DNA of 64,000 nucleotides from Euptelea pleiosperma. Taxonomy: Eukaryota; Streptophyta; Magnoliopsida; Ranunculales; Eupteleaceae. Both the position numbers and the translations under genes were made by a program. This document shows, piece by piece, positions 34,101 through 45,600 of this stretch. The first letter of the stretch is position 1. Each line of letters begins with the position of its first letter. Under the pieces are notes generated by a model, which was not told the origin of the DNA, made no database searches, and saw nothing but the letters and a program-made list of their open reading frames with translations. The stretch covers positions 33,994,674 through 34,058,673 of the forward strand of contig CM068546.1 in the NCBI GenBank assembly GCA_035048495.1, in the 5' to 3' direction.

Positions 34101-37100
34101 ACGATCATAATTTAGGTAATTCACATAAGTGGCGGGACCCACATACATAATCTAGACTCTCCTTAGAGACTTTCCTGATCATAGAGTCCTTTTAGAAATA
34201 CTTGAGATAATCGAGGAATGAACTCGTAATTACACTAAATGGCATAAGTAAGAATAATTAATTAATTAATTAATTAAATGATGAAATTCGCATTAAAGTA
34301 TACCCTAGGGAGTATTTGATTAGGGGTACACCCCTTCGTTACACCAACACTACCATCTATAATACCCTTTAATTAAAGAAAGGGCTTTTTTGTAACTTAA
34401 TAAAAGGAGTTATTTTATTTGAATTGTTTCTTTAACGAAATAGGTTTGGACATGTACCACCATTGGCGAAAACATCCCACACGTGTTGAACATGGAGAGA
34501 GTTCCTAAATCCTCTCAAGTGACACCTAATCACCACTTAATATGAGAAACCTTTTAAAATTTAAATTCAAAAATCCAAATAGGAGACTTATAAGGAAATT
34601 GTTTGTGTGGAAATCTATGAGGAGATATCCTAAATGTTTGAAAACGTGTAACACTTTCCTAGAAACCTTCTCACTTGGACACACTTAGTTGAAACAAGAA
34701 AAAAGGAAACTAATAAGAGATTGAGTAGTAATAGGAAAGCTATTAGATTTTTTTGCTGGATAAGAAAATTTTATTAAGAAAAGAAGCGAAAGAAAGACAG
34801 AGGAGGAAAGAAGGGCCCAAGCTATTTGACATCCCAACTTGGTTGGCACCTCAGAAGAGCAAAGAGGACCCTCTCCAAACACTAATTAAATCTGAAATAG
34901 CTAGTAAAAGGGTCCTCCATTTTATAGATGAATGGAGGCCTTTTAACAAAGGTTTCAACACAATTCTCTACTAGACTAACTCCATACTTGGCTGCTGAAT
35001 CTGTTGCAAAATTAGCCTCTCTCCAAGTGGATGAAATGATGCAATGGTGCATTTTGCTTTTAGCGTGGTTCCATTTGGATCTAAGCTTCCAAGGAATAAG
35101 GTTATGACCAACCTTAACCTTTTAGTCATGGGTCATTTTGGAACCTTAGGTGGTTGTGTTATGTGATTTTTAGTTGAATAATTTAAGATTACGAGATTTC
35201 TGCATCTGACATACCAGTACTGTTTCAATCATATCTCTTCCGTTTCTTAACTTTTTTGAGTGATTTTAAAGAGGTTGGCTTCCCAAATCTCTGTAATATT
35301 TTACATAATTATTTCAAGAATTTAGGAATTTTCTAAGTTTGTGCGCTTTGGCACAAATCCCAAGAATTTGTGCTGTTTTGTGCAGACAGCACACTTGAGT
35401 TAACTTGGGGTCAATTTCGGACCCAGTAGGAGACTGGATCTGGTCTTAGTCAAAACACAGAAGTCGTGTCAAATTGAATCACTTTCTATCCATATATGGT
35501 GGGAAACGAGATTTGACCGGGGTTGTCCTGTAGAGCCGATTTACTGACCGAAGGTCAGATCTGTCACTGTTGCGAAAATTACTGTTTTCCAAAACCCAAA
35601 TTCGATTTATCTTGAAAATCCAAAATAGAACCCCACTGATTTTATTTGATGAAAAATCAGCCCATTTTAAGTAGATAAGGATCCATATAAAATTCGTTAA
35701 ATTTGAAGATTGTTTGGCACTTAAAAAATTCATAAAAGTCAAGAAATAATTACGTAGGTGTTTTTGACGGTTATTGTTAGAATCGAGTTGAGAATGGAGA
35801 ACGGACTCCAAAAATTAGTAAATGTGGTTTTTGGCCCAAGTGCCTTTACAAAAGTTATTTCTATGAGTTTTCAGAACTTTTTAGTATAAAAAATGAATTA
35901 TTTGGAGAACTTTGAATTTAGACCTGTCTGTTGGGTCTCTCTCTTCAAATCACAAAACAATTAAATTAAAAAAGGTAGCAAATAAATGTTTCAGCCAAAG
36001 TGTCTTTACAAAAGTCTTTCCATTTGATTTATGGATATTTATAAAAATCATAAATAGTGTTTTCGGAGTACTTTAATTTTTACCTTCGATATTCGGTTTA
36101 ACTTTTCGCTTAAGATTAATGGTTTAGGACATTTATTGGTTTAGGACATTAATAGTTTCGAAAAGTTGAAACCGTCAGCCACGTTCTTCTCAACTGCAAG
36201 CTGGCACGTGAAGTTTGGGGTATCTTCTTTGGCGCCTTCGGTATCTATTGAACGATTCCGGCCCCCGTCTTGCTAACTACCAAGAGCTGTTCCACTAGTA
36301 GGTTTTCCTCATGTGGGTGGAGATTGTGGAGCCTATGGCATGAACGTAACATGAGAATCTTTGAAGGAAAGGAGGCTTCCACCCAGATAATAGTTATCAA
36401 CATTAAGGCTTTCCTCTATTTATGGTCTAAATTGTTTGTTGAGTGCAAAGGGATATCCTTTGAAGATATGATCTTTCGTTGGGAGTCCATTATGAGTAGG
36501 GACTGTTAGTGTGTGTTCTGAGGAGGTCTCCTCGACCTCCCTTATCCGTTCTATCTTTCCTCTCTTCAATAAAGCTTTCACCTTATCAAAAAAAAGAAAA
36601 AAAAGAATAAAGGCAAAGTTGGTTTGCAAGAACATGTAATAACTAATAACTCATTGGTAGCTCATGCCTCTATCACAAATTTCTCCAATGCCTTTGAAGT
36701 TTTGTGATATATATATATATTTATTTTCTCTTTTTCTGATCTCCAGGTTTTCGTAAAGAAAGTTATTGAACTTCATGACAAGTACTTGGCCTATTGCAAC
36801 GACTGTTTTATGGGTCACACTATCTTCCACAAGGTTGGTCTTCTATAACATTTCTTTTTCGTTTGCCTGGATCAGATTCTCGTTTTTCTCTCTTTCATGT
36901 TTTCGAGTAATTGAAAGTCTGCGTGGTTGTCTTGAAGGCACTCAAAGAAGCTTTTGAGGTTTTATGCAACAAGGAAGTTGCTGGCACCTCCAGTGCAGAA
37001 ATACTTGCCATGTTCTGTGATAATATTCTTCAGAAGGGTGGTGGAATTGAAAAATTAAATGATGAAGCCATTGAAGAGACACTCGAGAAGGTTACTTTAT

Positions 37101-39200
37101 GTTGATAATCAAATATTTATGTTCCTCATGTGATGATATGTTGTTCATTTGGGTTTGATTCTTCAAGAACCACCTATGTGCCTTGCAGATTGTGAGACTG
37201 CTCTCCTATCTCGATGAAAAATATCTCTTTGTCGAGTTCTGCAGGTAAAACTAACTTTTTCTGAGTCGATGTAATGACTAATGAGCAATTCCTTACTTCC
37301 GTCTTTAAACGGATCGTATGTACTGCAAGAGATAAATTATGTTTGCATGCCATTGCAGGAAAAAGCTCTCCCGCAGGCTCCTTTGTGATAGGAGTAGTAG
37401 CGCTGAACACGAAATAAGTCTTTTAACAAAATTGAAGCAGCAGTTCGGTGGCCAGTTCACATCAAAGATGGAGGGAATGGTCTGTTTTACTTAGCCCACT
37501 TGCCCCAAAGCCTAATTCTAGTTTCTTTTGATCTGTTATTCCTTTGGTAATGTAAGTGTAGGAAGACTGATTACTTAAGTTTTTGCTTGATATTCTTGCC
37601 GGATATAGGTCACAGATTTGATATTAGCTAGGGATACTCAGGCAGAATTTGAGAATTACTTAATGACTTACCCTCATGAAAATCAAGGAACTGTTCTAGG
37701 CATCACTCTTCTAACTGCTGGATTTTGGCCCACATACAAGTGCTTGGATCTCAACATTCCTGCAGAGTTGGTAAGGAACCTCCTATGCTCTCACATTCTT
37801 CAGAAATTTAAGATGATCAATAACTGTCACCAGTTTCATTTTTTTCATGTATCTATTTTCATTGCAGATTAACTGTATTGAGGTTTTCAAAAAGTTCTAT
37901 CAATCAAAGACCAAGATCCAAAAGCTAACTTGGATATTTTCTCTAGGCAACTGTAATGTGATTGGGAGATTCGAACTGAAGCCTATTGAGTTACAACTCT
38001 CTACTTATCAGGTGCGTCCATTTGAATCTTTGATGATTTTCTTCACTTGCGACTGCAAATTTTTGCTGAGATGTAAGTTAAAGCTCCTGGTGTTTCCATT
38101 TTCAGGCTGCAACCCTGTTGCTCTTCAACACATCAGACAGGTTGAGTTTCTCGGAGATTGTGTCACAGTTGAATTTGCCTGGTGAAGAAGTCTTGAAGCT
38201 ACTACATTCGCTGTCCTGTGGCAAATACAGAATTCTGGTTAAAGAGCCAAATACTAGAGTCATTTCCTCAAGTGACATCTTTCAGTTTAACTCCAAGTTC
38301 ACCGACAAGATGAGGAGGATCAAGGTTTGAAACTTCTTCTCTCCACCCTCTGATTCTGTATATTTGTTTTTCTCCATGCATGTCCACAAGGAGACAGCTT
38401 TTGTATGTGTGGTAGAATACAAACAAAATAATTACTATCATGAATTGGATAATTTTTTTTTAGGAACAGTTCAAGCTTATTAGTGACGATCCATTTGAAA
38501 TGCAGGTTCCACTTCCTCATACTGAAGAGAAGAAAAGGGTGATTGAAGATGTTGATAAGGATAGGAGATATGCAGTTGATGCCACACTTGTGCGTATCAT
38601 GAAGAGTCGGAAAGTTTTAGGCCACCAGCAGCTTTGCATGGAATGTGCGCAAATGCTCGACTGCATGTTCAAGGTATCCTACGACATCCACTTCCCTCAG
38701 GGTTGAATCCTCTTTTGAGGATTGTTCATTCTCTTTACAAATTCAATCAAAGCTCTATTCATATTTCAACATACGTTTGAAAAACTCAGTCAGTCAACCT
38801 GTGACTCTGCCTAGTCAAACGCCTTTCTTTTAGGCACTCGCTGATTTAAAGACCGGGCTTTAGTTAATTCCCTTACGTTGTTGAGTTTTGGGAAACTCAC
38901 TCGAGTCAACAGTGACTATTTAAGTAAAATGGTTATTCTAACATTAATTAATTAGTTTGAATGTCGTGAGTCTAGTTTTTATAACCACTGCAAGTCGTTT
39001 ACCAGACCCAAGTTTCCAATATTGATATAAGCTTTTATTTCAGTTTTTAATATAACATTTCTGACTCATTGAGGCCTTGGGACGTGATTGCCTTGCAGCT
39101 GGACATCAGATTGATCAAGAAACGAATTGAAGATCTGATCCTACGGGAATATTTGGCGAGAGACAAGGATAATGCTTCAATGTACAGCTATCTGGCATAA
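31142..39200 (+). CDS. CUL1: CUL1-like cullin, copy A
   Basis: CUL1 bridges Skp1/F-box substrate receptors (N-terminal repeats) to the Rbx1 RING protein (C-terminal domain) in SCF ubiquitin ligases. Exons: 31142-31275, 31382-31481, 31606-31794, 31998-32045, 32121-32327, 32417-32494, 32875-32964, 33057-33137, 33224-33286, (36606-36635), 36747-36833, 36938-37090, 37189-37244, 37359-37479, 37609-37770, 37868-38011, 38106-38324, 38506-38673, 39099-39200. These give 733 aa, or 743 aa with the bracketed exon, close to the family's usual 740. Seen: LEDGWKVM start, [25 protein letters not shown], the neddylation segment [16 protein letters not shown], and the terminal IKKRIEDLI...YLA signature. Start: MM at 31,142 just after the 5' UTR intron acceptor. 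Intron 9 is swollen to 3.3 kb by LTR- and LINE-like insertions that reach the small exon. No stop interrupts the joined frame, so the gene is probably functional. Confidence 0.9.
33287..36165. mobile_element. Retroelement-filled intron 9 of cullin A
   Basis: Copy B's intron 9 is only 439 nt, so about 2.9 kb was added here. TGTAATACCCTGAACTTTC at 33,653 resembles the start of a Ty3-type LTR. An (ATTA)n run lies at 34,255-34,277. On the minus strand at about 35,035-34,870 the frame [18 protein letters not shown] followed by [15 protein letters not shown] matches the RNase H-end tail of plant LINEs. No intact element is present. Confidence 0.5.
36166..36605 (+). mobile_element. 5'-truncated LINE 3' end with poly(A), abutting exon 10
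   Basis: The frame reads [18 protein letters not shown], then [18 protein letters not shown] and [13 protein letters not shown], the zinc-knuckle end of plant L1-type LINEs. An AATAAA follows at 36,568 and an A-rich tail (AAAAAAAAGAAAAAAAAG) ends at 36,605. The next base is cullin exon-10 homology, so the insertion point lies at or in that exon and the ancestral TTCTTCACAG acceptor seen in copy B is gone. Confidence 0.75.
36606..36635 (+). other. Damaged exon 10 of cullin A
   Basis: AATAAAGGCAAAGTTGG aligns with copy B exon 10 (46,209-46,244, 36 nt), minus its first 6 nt and its acceptor. The donor GTAATAACTAATAACTC is kept. The last AG of the LINE tail could act as a new acceptor, giving 10 in-frame codons ([10 protein letters not shown]). 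Skipping the exon is also in frame. Confidence 0.7.
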
Positions 39201-40320
39201 TTCGGCATTTTTATTCATCTCCAAACAAGCGAGCACATGTACTAGCAGCATTCACATTGCCATTAGTAGACAGAATGTAAAAAGAGTGTATAGAATCGGC
39301 CAGGATGTGGGATAAGACCATGGCAATGCCACATATGTACAGTAAACTGTCTCAATCTCGATGCTGTTTTTTGTAACTCTTCCAATGAAAATATAGAATG
39401 TCTGTTCTTCAAATGCCATTGTTCTAAGCATATTTGGGATCCCTGAAGATGATAGAACTTCTTATGGTGGGATTGTGAGATATTTTCAAGATACCCTTCT
39501 CTTTGCTTATGTTTGCCCTTATGATGAACCTTGAATGTCTAGGATCGGAAACTTCGTCGTATTATGTTCACATTTTGGGCTTCGATTGAACGAGCAAAGT
39601 TTGTTGAGTCGCGCTCCACTATCATTTTACTAATAAAAATGTAAAATCTGTCTCTATCTCCACATGAAACATCTCTATGGATTATTCGGATGCAGTAGCA
39701 ACTCGAATTAACCGCTCAATAGACTTTGTTAGTAGACACTGATTAGCACAAAGAAAATTTAACAGCTTATTAACGGGTTGTCAGGTGGAACTACGATCAA
39801 TCCGATCGATGAACCATATAGGGTGTTCGTCCTACTAACATTCTTTTAGCGCTTACTTGAAATTCACTAATTAACATTACGCCGTCGGTCGTTTTGAGGA
39901 AATGATTAAGCTATCAAAATTATGGGTTAAGTTTAACCTTTAGATTTGCCATAACAAAATTAGTTTTCCTATGTTAATGGATTTAATAGTTTCTTTAAAG
40001 AGAAAATATACGGTGGAGAGTATTCCATTGAGGTCGATGGAGTCGATGTGTCGGAGTTAATCTGTTCGTTCATCTTGGTGGACCCTAAGATCAGATCATC
40101 ATCATCTAATGGGTATGACTAAAAATCATTCTAAATATTTGAAACCACATCCTTTTCATTCTTCTCATTTGAGAGTCATTGACCTGCAACAATGTGCTCC
40201 GATCCTCACTGATATCAGTGGCCTTCATTGTCACTCTTCGTATCACGATACAATGTCCTAGAAGGGGTGATAGGACTATTTATCAATATTTGCTAATTTA
40301 AAAATTCTCTGTCCTACTCA
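39201..40320. other. Downstream flank of cullin A, no gene
   Basis: 3' UTR, then sequence homologous to 50,845-51,175 downstream of cullin B (GTTCACATTTTGGG, CTACTAACATTCTTTT), marking the right end of the duplicated unit near 39,850. Past that no feature is seen. Confidence 0.6.
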
Positions 40321-40329
40321 CACAAGATA

Positions 40330-40575
40330 CTGTTCATGCATCAAGCTCATATACAGTCTGATCAGTGATTTCTAGCAGTTCGATTTAAGCACTTTTTAAT
40401 CAAGGGCTTGCAACCAATCCATAGGCCTGTTCATGAAGCCCACAATGAAAAAAAAAATGCTCAAATCCAAGAGCTAGAAATCACCAATCACTATGATTTT
40501 TTGTGTGTAGGTCCACGAATGTGTGGGCCAAACATTCTTGGGACCAGTGGGCCTGACACAAAGTTTTGATGTAGA
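40330..40575. mobile_element. Family-2 MITE, partial
   Basis: Contains AAGAGCTAGAAATCACCAAT and TGTGTGTAGGTCCACGAATG, matching the copies at 29,239 and 56,320. The left end is poorly defined. Confidence 0.5.
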
Positions 40576-40602
40576 ATTCTCTCATATTGGATTTCAAAAC
40601 AA

Positions 40603-41130
40603 AGGGAGCTCATGTTTGCACACCCCATTTCCTATCCCGATGGACTCCTAGTCGGGGCACACCCCAAAAGAGAGATCTCTCTAAAAGTTGGCTGACCGTT
40701 GACCGCTCACAAAATGAGCTACGTGGCATATTTTTAGAGGACGCTGACTGTATGGATGTTTGGACAATCCCTAGGTGGACCTACAAACAAAAAATCAGCT
40801 TGATTAGTGATTTCAAACCTTTTGATCTTGTACCCCAAATAATGGTTGATAATACTCAAATTCCCACGGTTAATTCAACCCATGAAAATGGCTCCATTCA
40901 ACGCTTGGAAATCACTAATCAAGTTGATTTTTGGTTCGTAGGTCCACCTAGAGATTGGCCAAACGTCTATACGGTCGGTGTCCTTTAAAAATGTGCCACA
41001 TGGCTCATTTTGTGGGCGGTGGGTGATGGTCACCGGTCAGCCAAGTTTTAGAGAGAGAGCTCTCTTTTGGGGTGTGCCCCGACTAGGAGTCCACCAGGAT
41101 AGGAAATGGGGTGTGCAAATATGCGCTCCG
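40603..41130. mobile_element. Long hairpin element (family-1 core), about 520 bp
   Basis: The left arm TTTGCACACCCCATTTCCTA, CTCCTAGTCGGGGCACACCC is mirrored at 41,040-41,120. The inverted repeat then continues into the family-1 arms on both sides of the core ATCACTAATCAAGTTGATTT. Each arm is over 200 bases at high identity, so a transcript would fold into one long double strand. Confidence 0.8.
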
Positions 41131-41136
41131 CAAAAA

Positions 41137-41427
41137 AAGGGTAATTTAGTACTACCCCTGAGATCCTAAAATAATTCGTATTACCCCCCTCATCTTTACA
41201 AATGCTGCTACATTACCCCTTTGACAAAGTCCTGCCTTGTTGATTCACGGTGAAATACATATGGACATTATTATGGAATTAAAATGACAAAATCGTCCTT
41301 ATCTTCTTCTTTACTTAACTTCTCTTTGCCACGTGGAACACGGATAACCGGACGAAGAATCTCAAATGCAAGTCAGAACTACAATATGCTTGTCGGTTTT
41401 GGAAAGAAAACACGGGACTCGGTCAAA

Positions 41428-41488
<61 letters not shown>

Positions 41489-41560
41489 CATTAGTTACAA
41501 AGATGAGGGGGGTAGTACGAGTTATTTCTGGGTCTCAGGGGGCTAGAACTAATTAATCCA
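41137..41560. mobile_element. Fold-back element carrying a poly(G) tract
   Basis: The left arm (TAGTACTACCCCTGAGATCC, ACCCCCCTCATCTTTACAAA, CATTACCCCTTTGAC) is complementary to the right arm (GTCAAA, poly(G), TTAATGCATTAGTTACAAAG, GGGGGGTAGTACGAG, CTCAGGGGGCTAG). The arm pattern is similar to the elements at 54,986 and 58,162. Confidence 0.75.
41428..41482. repeat. Uninterrupted poly(G), 55 bases
   Basis: Fifty-five consecutive G. The opposite arm of the surrounding fold-back has CCCC at the same place (41,216-41,219). The adjoining Gly-rich frame is an artefact of the run. The length may be affected by sequencing or assembly. Confidence 0.9.
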
Positions 41561-41579
41561 AAAAAAAAAAAAAAAAACT

Positions 41580-41766
41580 GACTTTCCTTCTCCCGCTAGA
41601 CTTCTTGTTTCTTCTTATAAAAAAAACTTTCCTTTTCCCGCTAGAATTCTTATTTCTTCTTATAAACTTACTTTGCTTGGCCATCTCCCATTCTTGTATT
41701 TGAAAATCTCTCTTCAATCTCCACTTTTGTAGTTTCTTCATTGTTCAACAAGTCACAGAAACAGAG
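41580..41766 (+). other. Cullin B 5' UTR exon with internal duplication
   Basis: Homologous to 30,215-30,353. A segment of about 43 bp (CTTTCCTTYTCCCGCTAGA... CTTCTTATAAA) is present twice in a row here but once in A. The exon ends at the GTTTGATC donor at 41,767. A poly(A) run of 18 (41,561-41,578) precedes it. Confidence 0.6.
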
Positions 41767-42692
41767 GTTTGATCTTTTATGTTTTCAATGGATCTTTGGT
41801 TTATGTGTTGTGTTTAATCTTTTATTATCTGCTGTGTTTAATCTTTGATTTTGATGTTTTCAATGGAAGTAGAAGAAAAACTGGAATCCTAGATTGGTTT
41901 TGCTTACCAGAAGTGAAAGGTGGAAACTTTGCAAAAAAGAGGAAAACCAGAGACAGATTTATATTTCTCTTAAGCGTTCTTGTTTTCTTTGAACAAAATT
42001 TATCTTGAACAGTTTCTTCCTTCAGCTTCTGTTTTATTGATGTGGGGTTAAACTATTTAGAGAATTTCTTGGGTGGGCCTTATACCCATCTGATCAGATG
42101 ACTATTTTAAACTTTTTGCTGAACTGTTTGTTATATTGTTTTCTGATTATCCAACACAATGTGATAAATTTGAATGGTTATAGTCATCAAATTGTATTCT
42201 TTTCAAGTGCTTCATGAATGAAGGGACGCAGACCGTAGATCGTCCTCTGTGGGTACCCGGACGGGACCTTAGATATTTCCTTTCATTATCTATTTACTAG
42301 TTATTGCATATAGTGTGTTCTCTGTCTGTCTATCCTGGTCTTGAATTCAATCTTACTACAAGGATGCAGGTTCTTTAATCTGAAAACTGAAAGTTGTTAA
42401 TTTTTTTTTTTCTTACTTTTGGCTTTGTATTCCTATTTGATCCGTATGTTGGTAGTGTTGGCTCTACCTATTCTGTTAACTATGAACCATGTTATTTCAA
42501 TTCCTGAAAGGATTGACAATTACAATGTTGTCTTTCCACCATGAACTCACTTGCCATCTCTGAAGTTCTACATTTTTCTTTTGATCTAAACTGCAATTGT
42601 TAATTTGTCATTTTCTTTGTATTCCAATGTGTTCTTTGACGGATGTTTCTACCTTTTCTTTTGTTTAGTTCTACTGTCCACGGAAAATTGCC

Positions 42693-45600
42693 ATGACGAT
42701 GGAAAGAGAAGTTATTACACTGGAGGATGGTTGGAAGGTATTGGAGAAAGGATTTACCAAGCTAACAATCAGTCTCGAGGGACAATCAAAAGAAAAATTC
42801 CTCGCCGAAGAATATATGCAGCTCTATACGTATCCTTTTCATTATTGTTGGTTTTCTTTGTTCGTGGTTGTTTATGCTTGTCAAGTTAATAAAAGGTGTT
42901 CATTTTGGATCATGACCTTTACCTTTAAACAGAACAATTTACAATATGTGTATCCAGAAGCCCCCTCATGAATATTCGAAGCAACTTTATGATGGATACT
43001 CGCGATATATAAGCAACTACATTACTGAGATGGTGAGCCTATTTTTTTATTTGATTTTTTTTCCTTCTAACCCAATTATTATTATTGTTTTTTCTTTCCT
43101 TTTTTCACTCCATTGGTCATTGTTATGCTTGTTCAATCAAGTTGGCATTACTTTCTTTGGTTTCTTAAAATGAATACTCGTATATCCGATCGATGAATGT
43201 CAAGTCGGATAAAATATATATTCAGCTGGGTAGCCTAGTAGAACATGCTTTGGCTATGGGCTGAGGTTCATTTTCTTGAGGAAAAAATTTGTTTGTTTGA
43301 AAGAGTTTTAAATGATACTTTAGTCAATGGAAGCCATCGCGTTTTATAACTGCTGATGTATTATTTAGGAGGTGAAGCAAGCTTAGCGTGTCTTTATTCT
43401 TGATCCCTTTCCTTCTATTGCTTGCATCTCCCTTGGTAAGGAGTAGTGCATATTTTTAATGTTGTGGTAACTTTGGAAGGTTTTGATGTATTTTGGGGAT
43501 ATTAATAATCATCAAACTCAAGATGCAGCTAGGAGTATCCATTGACACTTTGGGCACGATAATCACCTTCTAATCCCAAGCATCTTGATTCTGAAGCTCA
43601 AAACTTAATAACTTAACAATGAGGCTGTTCATTAAATTTCAAAGATACTTTATTAAATGGGGAAGAAATACAAAAAAAAAACAGAATTTAATTGATGAAC
43701 AATTACAAAGAAATTCCATTTCATATATAAAGATAACTAAAGCATCAAGTGTCATTGGGAGGTGGGGGAGGTTGCTACTTTGATCGAGCGGCTGTCTGTT
43801 TGATAGAGAGGCCAATGATGCTTGTTTATGGTGTTGCAACAGGAGAGGTGTGTTCTCAGTAAGGTCCTTCTATGTTGCCCTTAAGCCTTCTGCGACTTCC
43901 TCTTTCATGGCTTTTATTGTTTGGGGTTCTAAGGTTCCTTCCAAGGCTGCAATTTTTGTTTGGTGTACAGCTTTGGAGAGGATCTTGACTGTTGATAACT
44001 TGAGACAGAAGCGTAGGTGCATTGTAAATTTTTGCATCATCTTCTAGCAATCATGTACAATATTACTCCTTTCTAAGTGACATTTGGATGCCTGTCTAAC
44101 TTTCTTCTCCCCGCAATCAGGTATTGCCATCTTTAAGAAAGAAACATGATGTGTTTTTTTTGAGAGAGCTCGAGAAAATGTGGTCAAATCATAAAGTTAT
44201 GGTCAGATGGCTTTCAAGGTTCTTCGATTATGTTGATCGCTTCTATACTGCAAGATGGTCACTCCCTTCACTGAACAAAGCTGGTCTAACTTGTTTCCGT
44301 GATTTGGTAAGCAATAGTCCATAATTTTGCGTATGTGGGTATATTTCTTGTTCTTAACAGATACAAGTGTCTGATGCCAATCTATGTTCTATCCCTATGT
44401 TCAACCTGTTCATATTCTTATTAACAAGACTTTTGGAAAATATCATTCATCTCATCAATGGGTCTCTCTTGTTATTTAGAACTATAATTTGCATCTTATT
44501 GAATTTCAGGTCTACCATGAGATTAAAAATAGAGCCAAAGATGTCATAATTGTTCTGGTATGTTCCTATATCATACAGAGTTATAACGACTTCATTTTCA
44601 TATCCAAACTGATTAATAGAAACTTTCTTGTCAGATTGATCAAGAACGGGATGGAGGGCAGATTGATCGAGCCTTAGTGAAGAATGTTCTGGCTATGTTC
44701 GTTGAGATTGGGATTGATGGTACGGCAGAATTCTATGATAACGACTTTGAGACAACCATGCTTGAAAGTACGGATGCTTACTATTCTCGAAAGGCTTCAA
44801 ACCATATTTTGGAGGATTCTTGCTCGGATTACATGTTGATGGTTGGTTCTTACTTCAAATGATTTGGCGAAGAAATTATGTTGGACGAGCCTCAAAAATG
44901 ATAATGATCTTTTTTTTTGGGATTTTGCAGGCAGAGGAATGCTTGAAAAGAGAGAAAGATAGGACTTCTCATTACTTACCTTTGAGCAGCGAACCAAAGC
45001 TGTTAGAGGTATCCTCTATGCTTGCGCTTGTCCCATGTGTTCATGGGTGTGTTGAGTTGGATATGTTAAGGAGCTGTTTGGGACTGCTGAAAAATCAGGC
45101 CAGTGAGTCTTTGTTGGGGTCCTGCCGCTTAGCCCGCATCGGGAACGTTGGGGGGCCTCATCTTAGAGCTCCGCTTTTCCCGTATTTGTGCTTTTAGTGC
45201 TGAAATTGAATTTTTTGTGTCGATCACAGCCCTTTCAACCTGGATTTCACATTCCCAGATGGCCCTTTAGGATGGAATTTTTAATATGTTTGTTTATTGA
45301 CAACAGTAACTAAATTTGTCAAAGTTTTAAATATATTCAACTGATCTGTATGAACAGAAAACGCAGCATGTACTACTGTTTTTGCATGTGAACCAACTTC
45401 TTGAAAATGAACATTCTGGATTACATGTATTGCTACAAGATGGTCAGGTATGTAGTGATTTATGATTTATTGAAGCTTTTATTAGGTAAATTCTTCTATT
45501 TGGTTAAAATAGATGGTTCCATGTTTTACTTTGTCTTAGGTGGAGGATCTGTCAAGGATGTATAGGCTTTTTTCAAAAATAACCGATGGACTGGAACCAG

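Noticed and set aside
41284..41556. Glycine-rich open frame
   Set aside because: Its core is the 55-base poly(G) run inside a fold-back element; not a gene.
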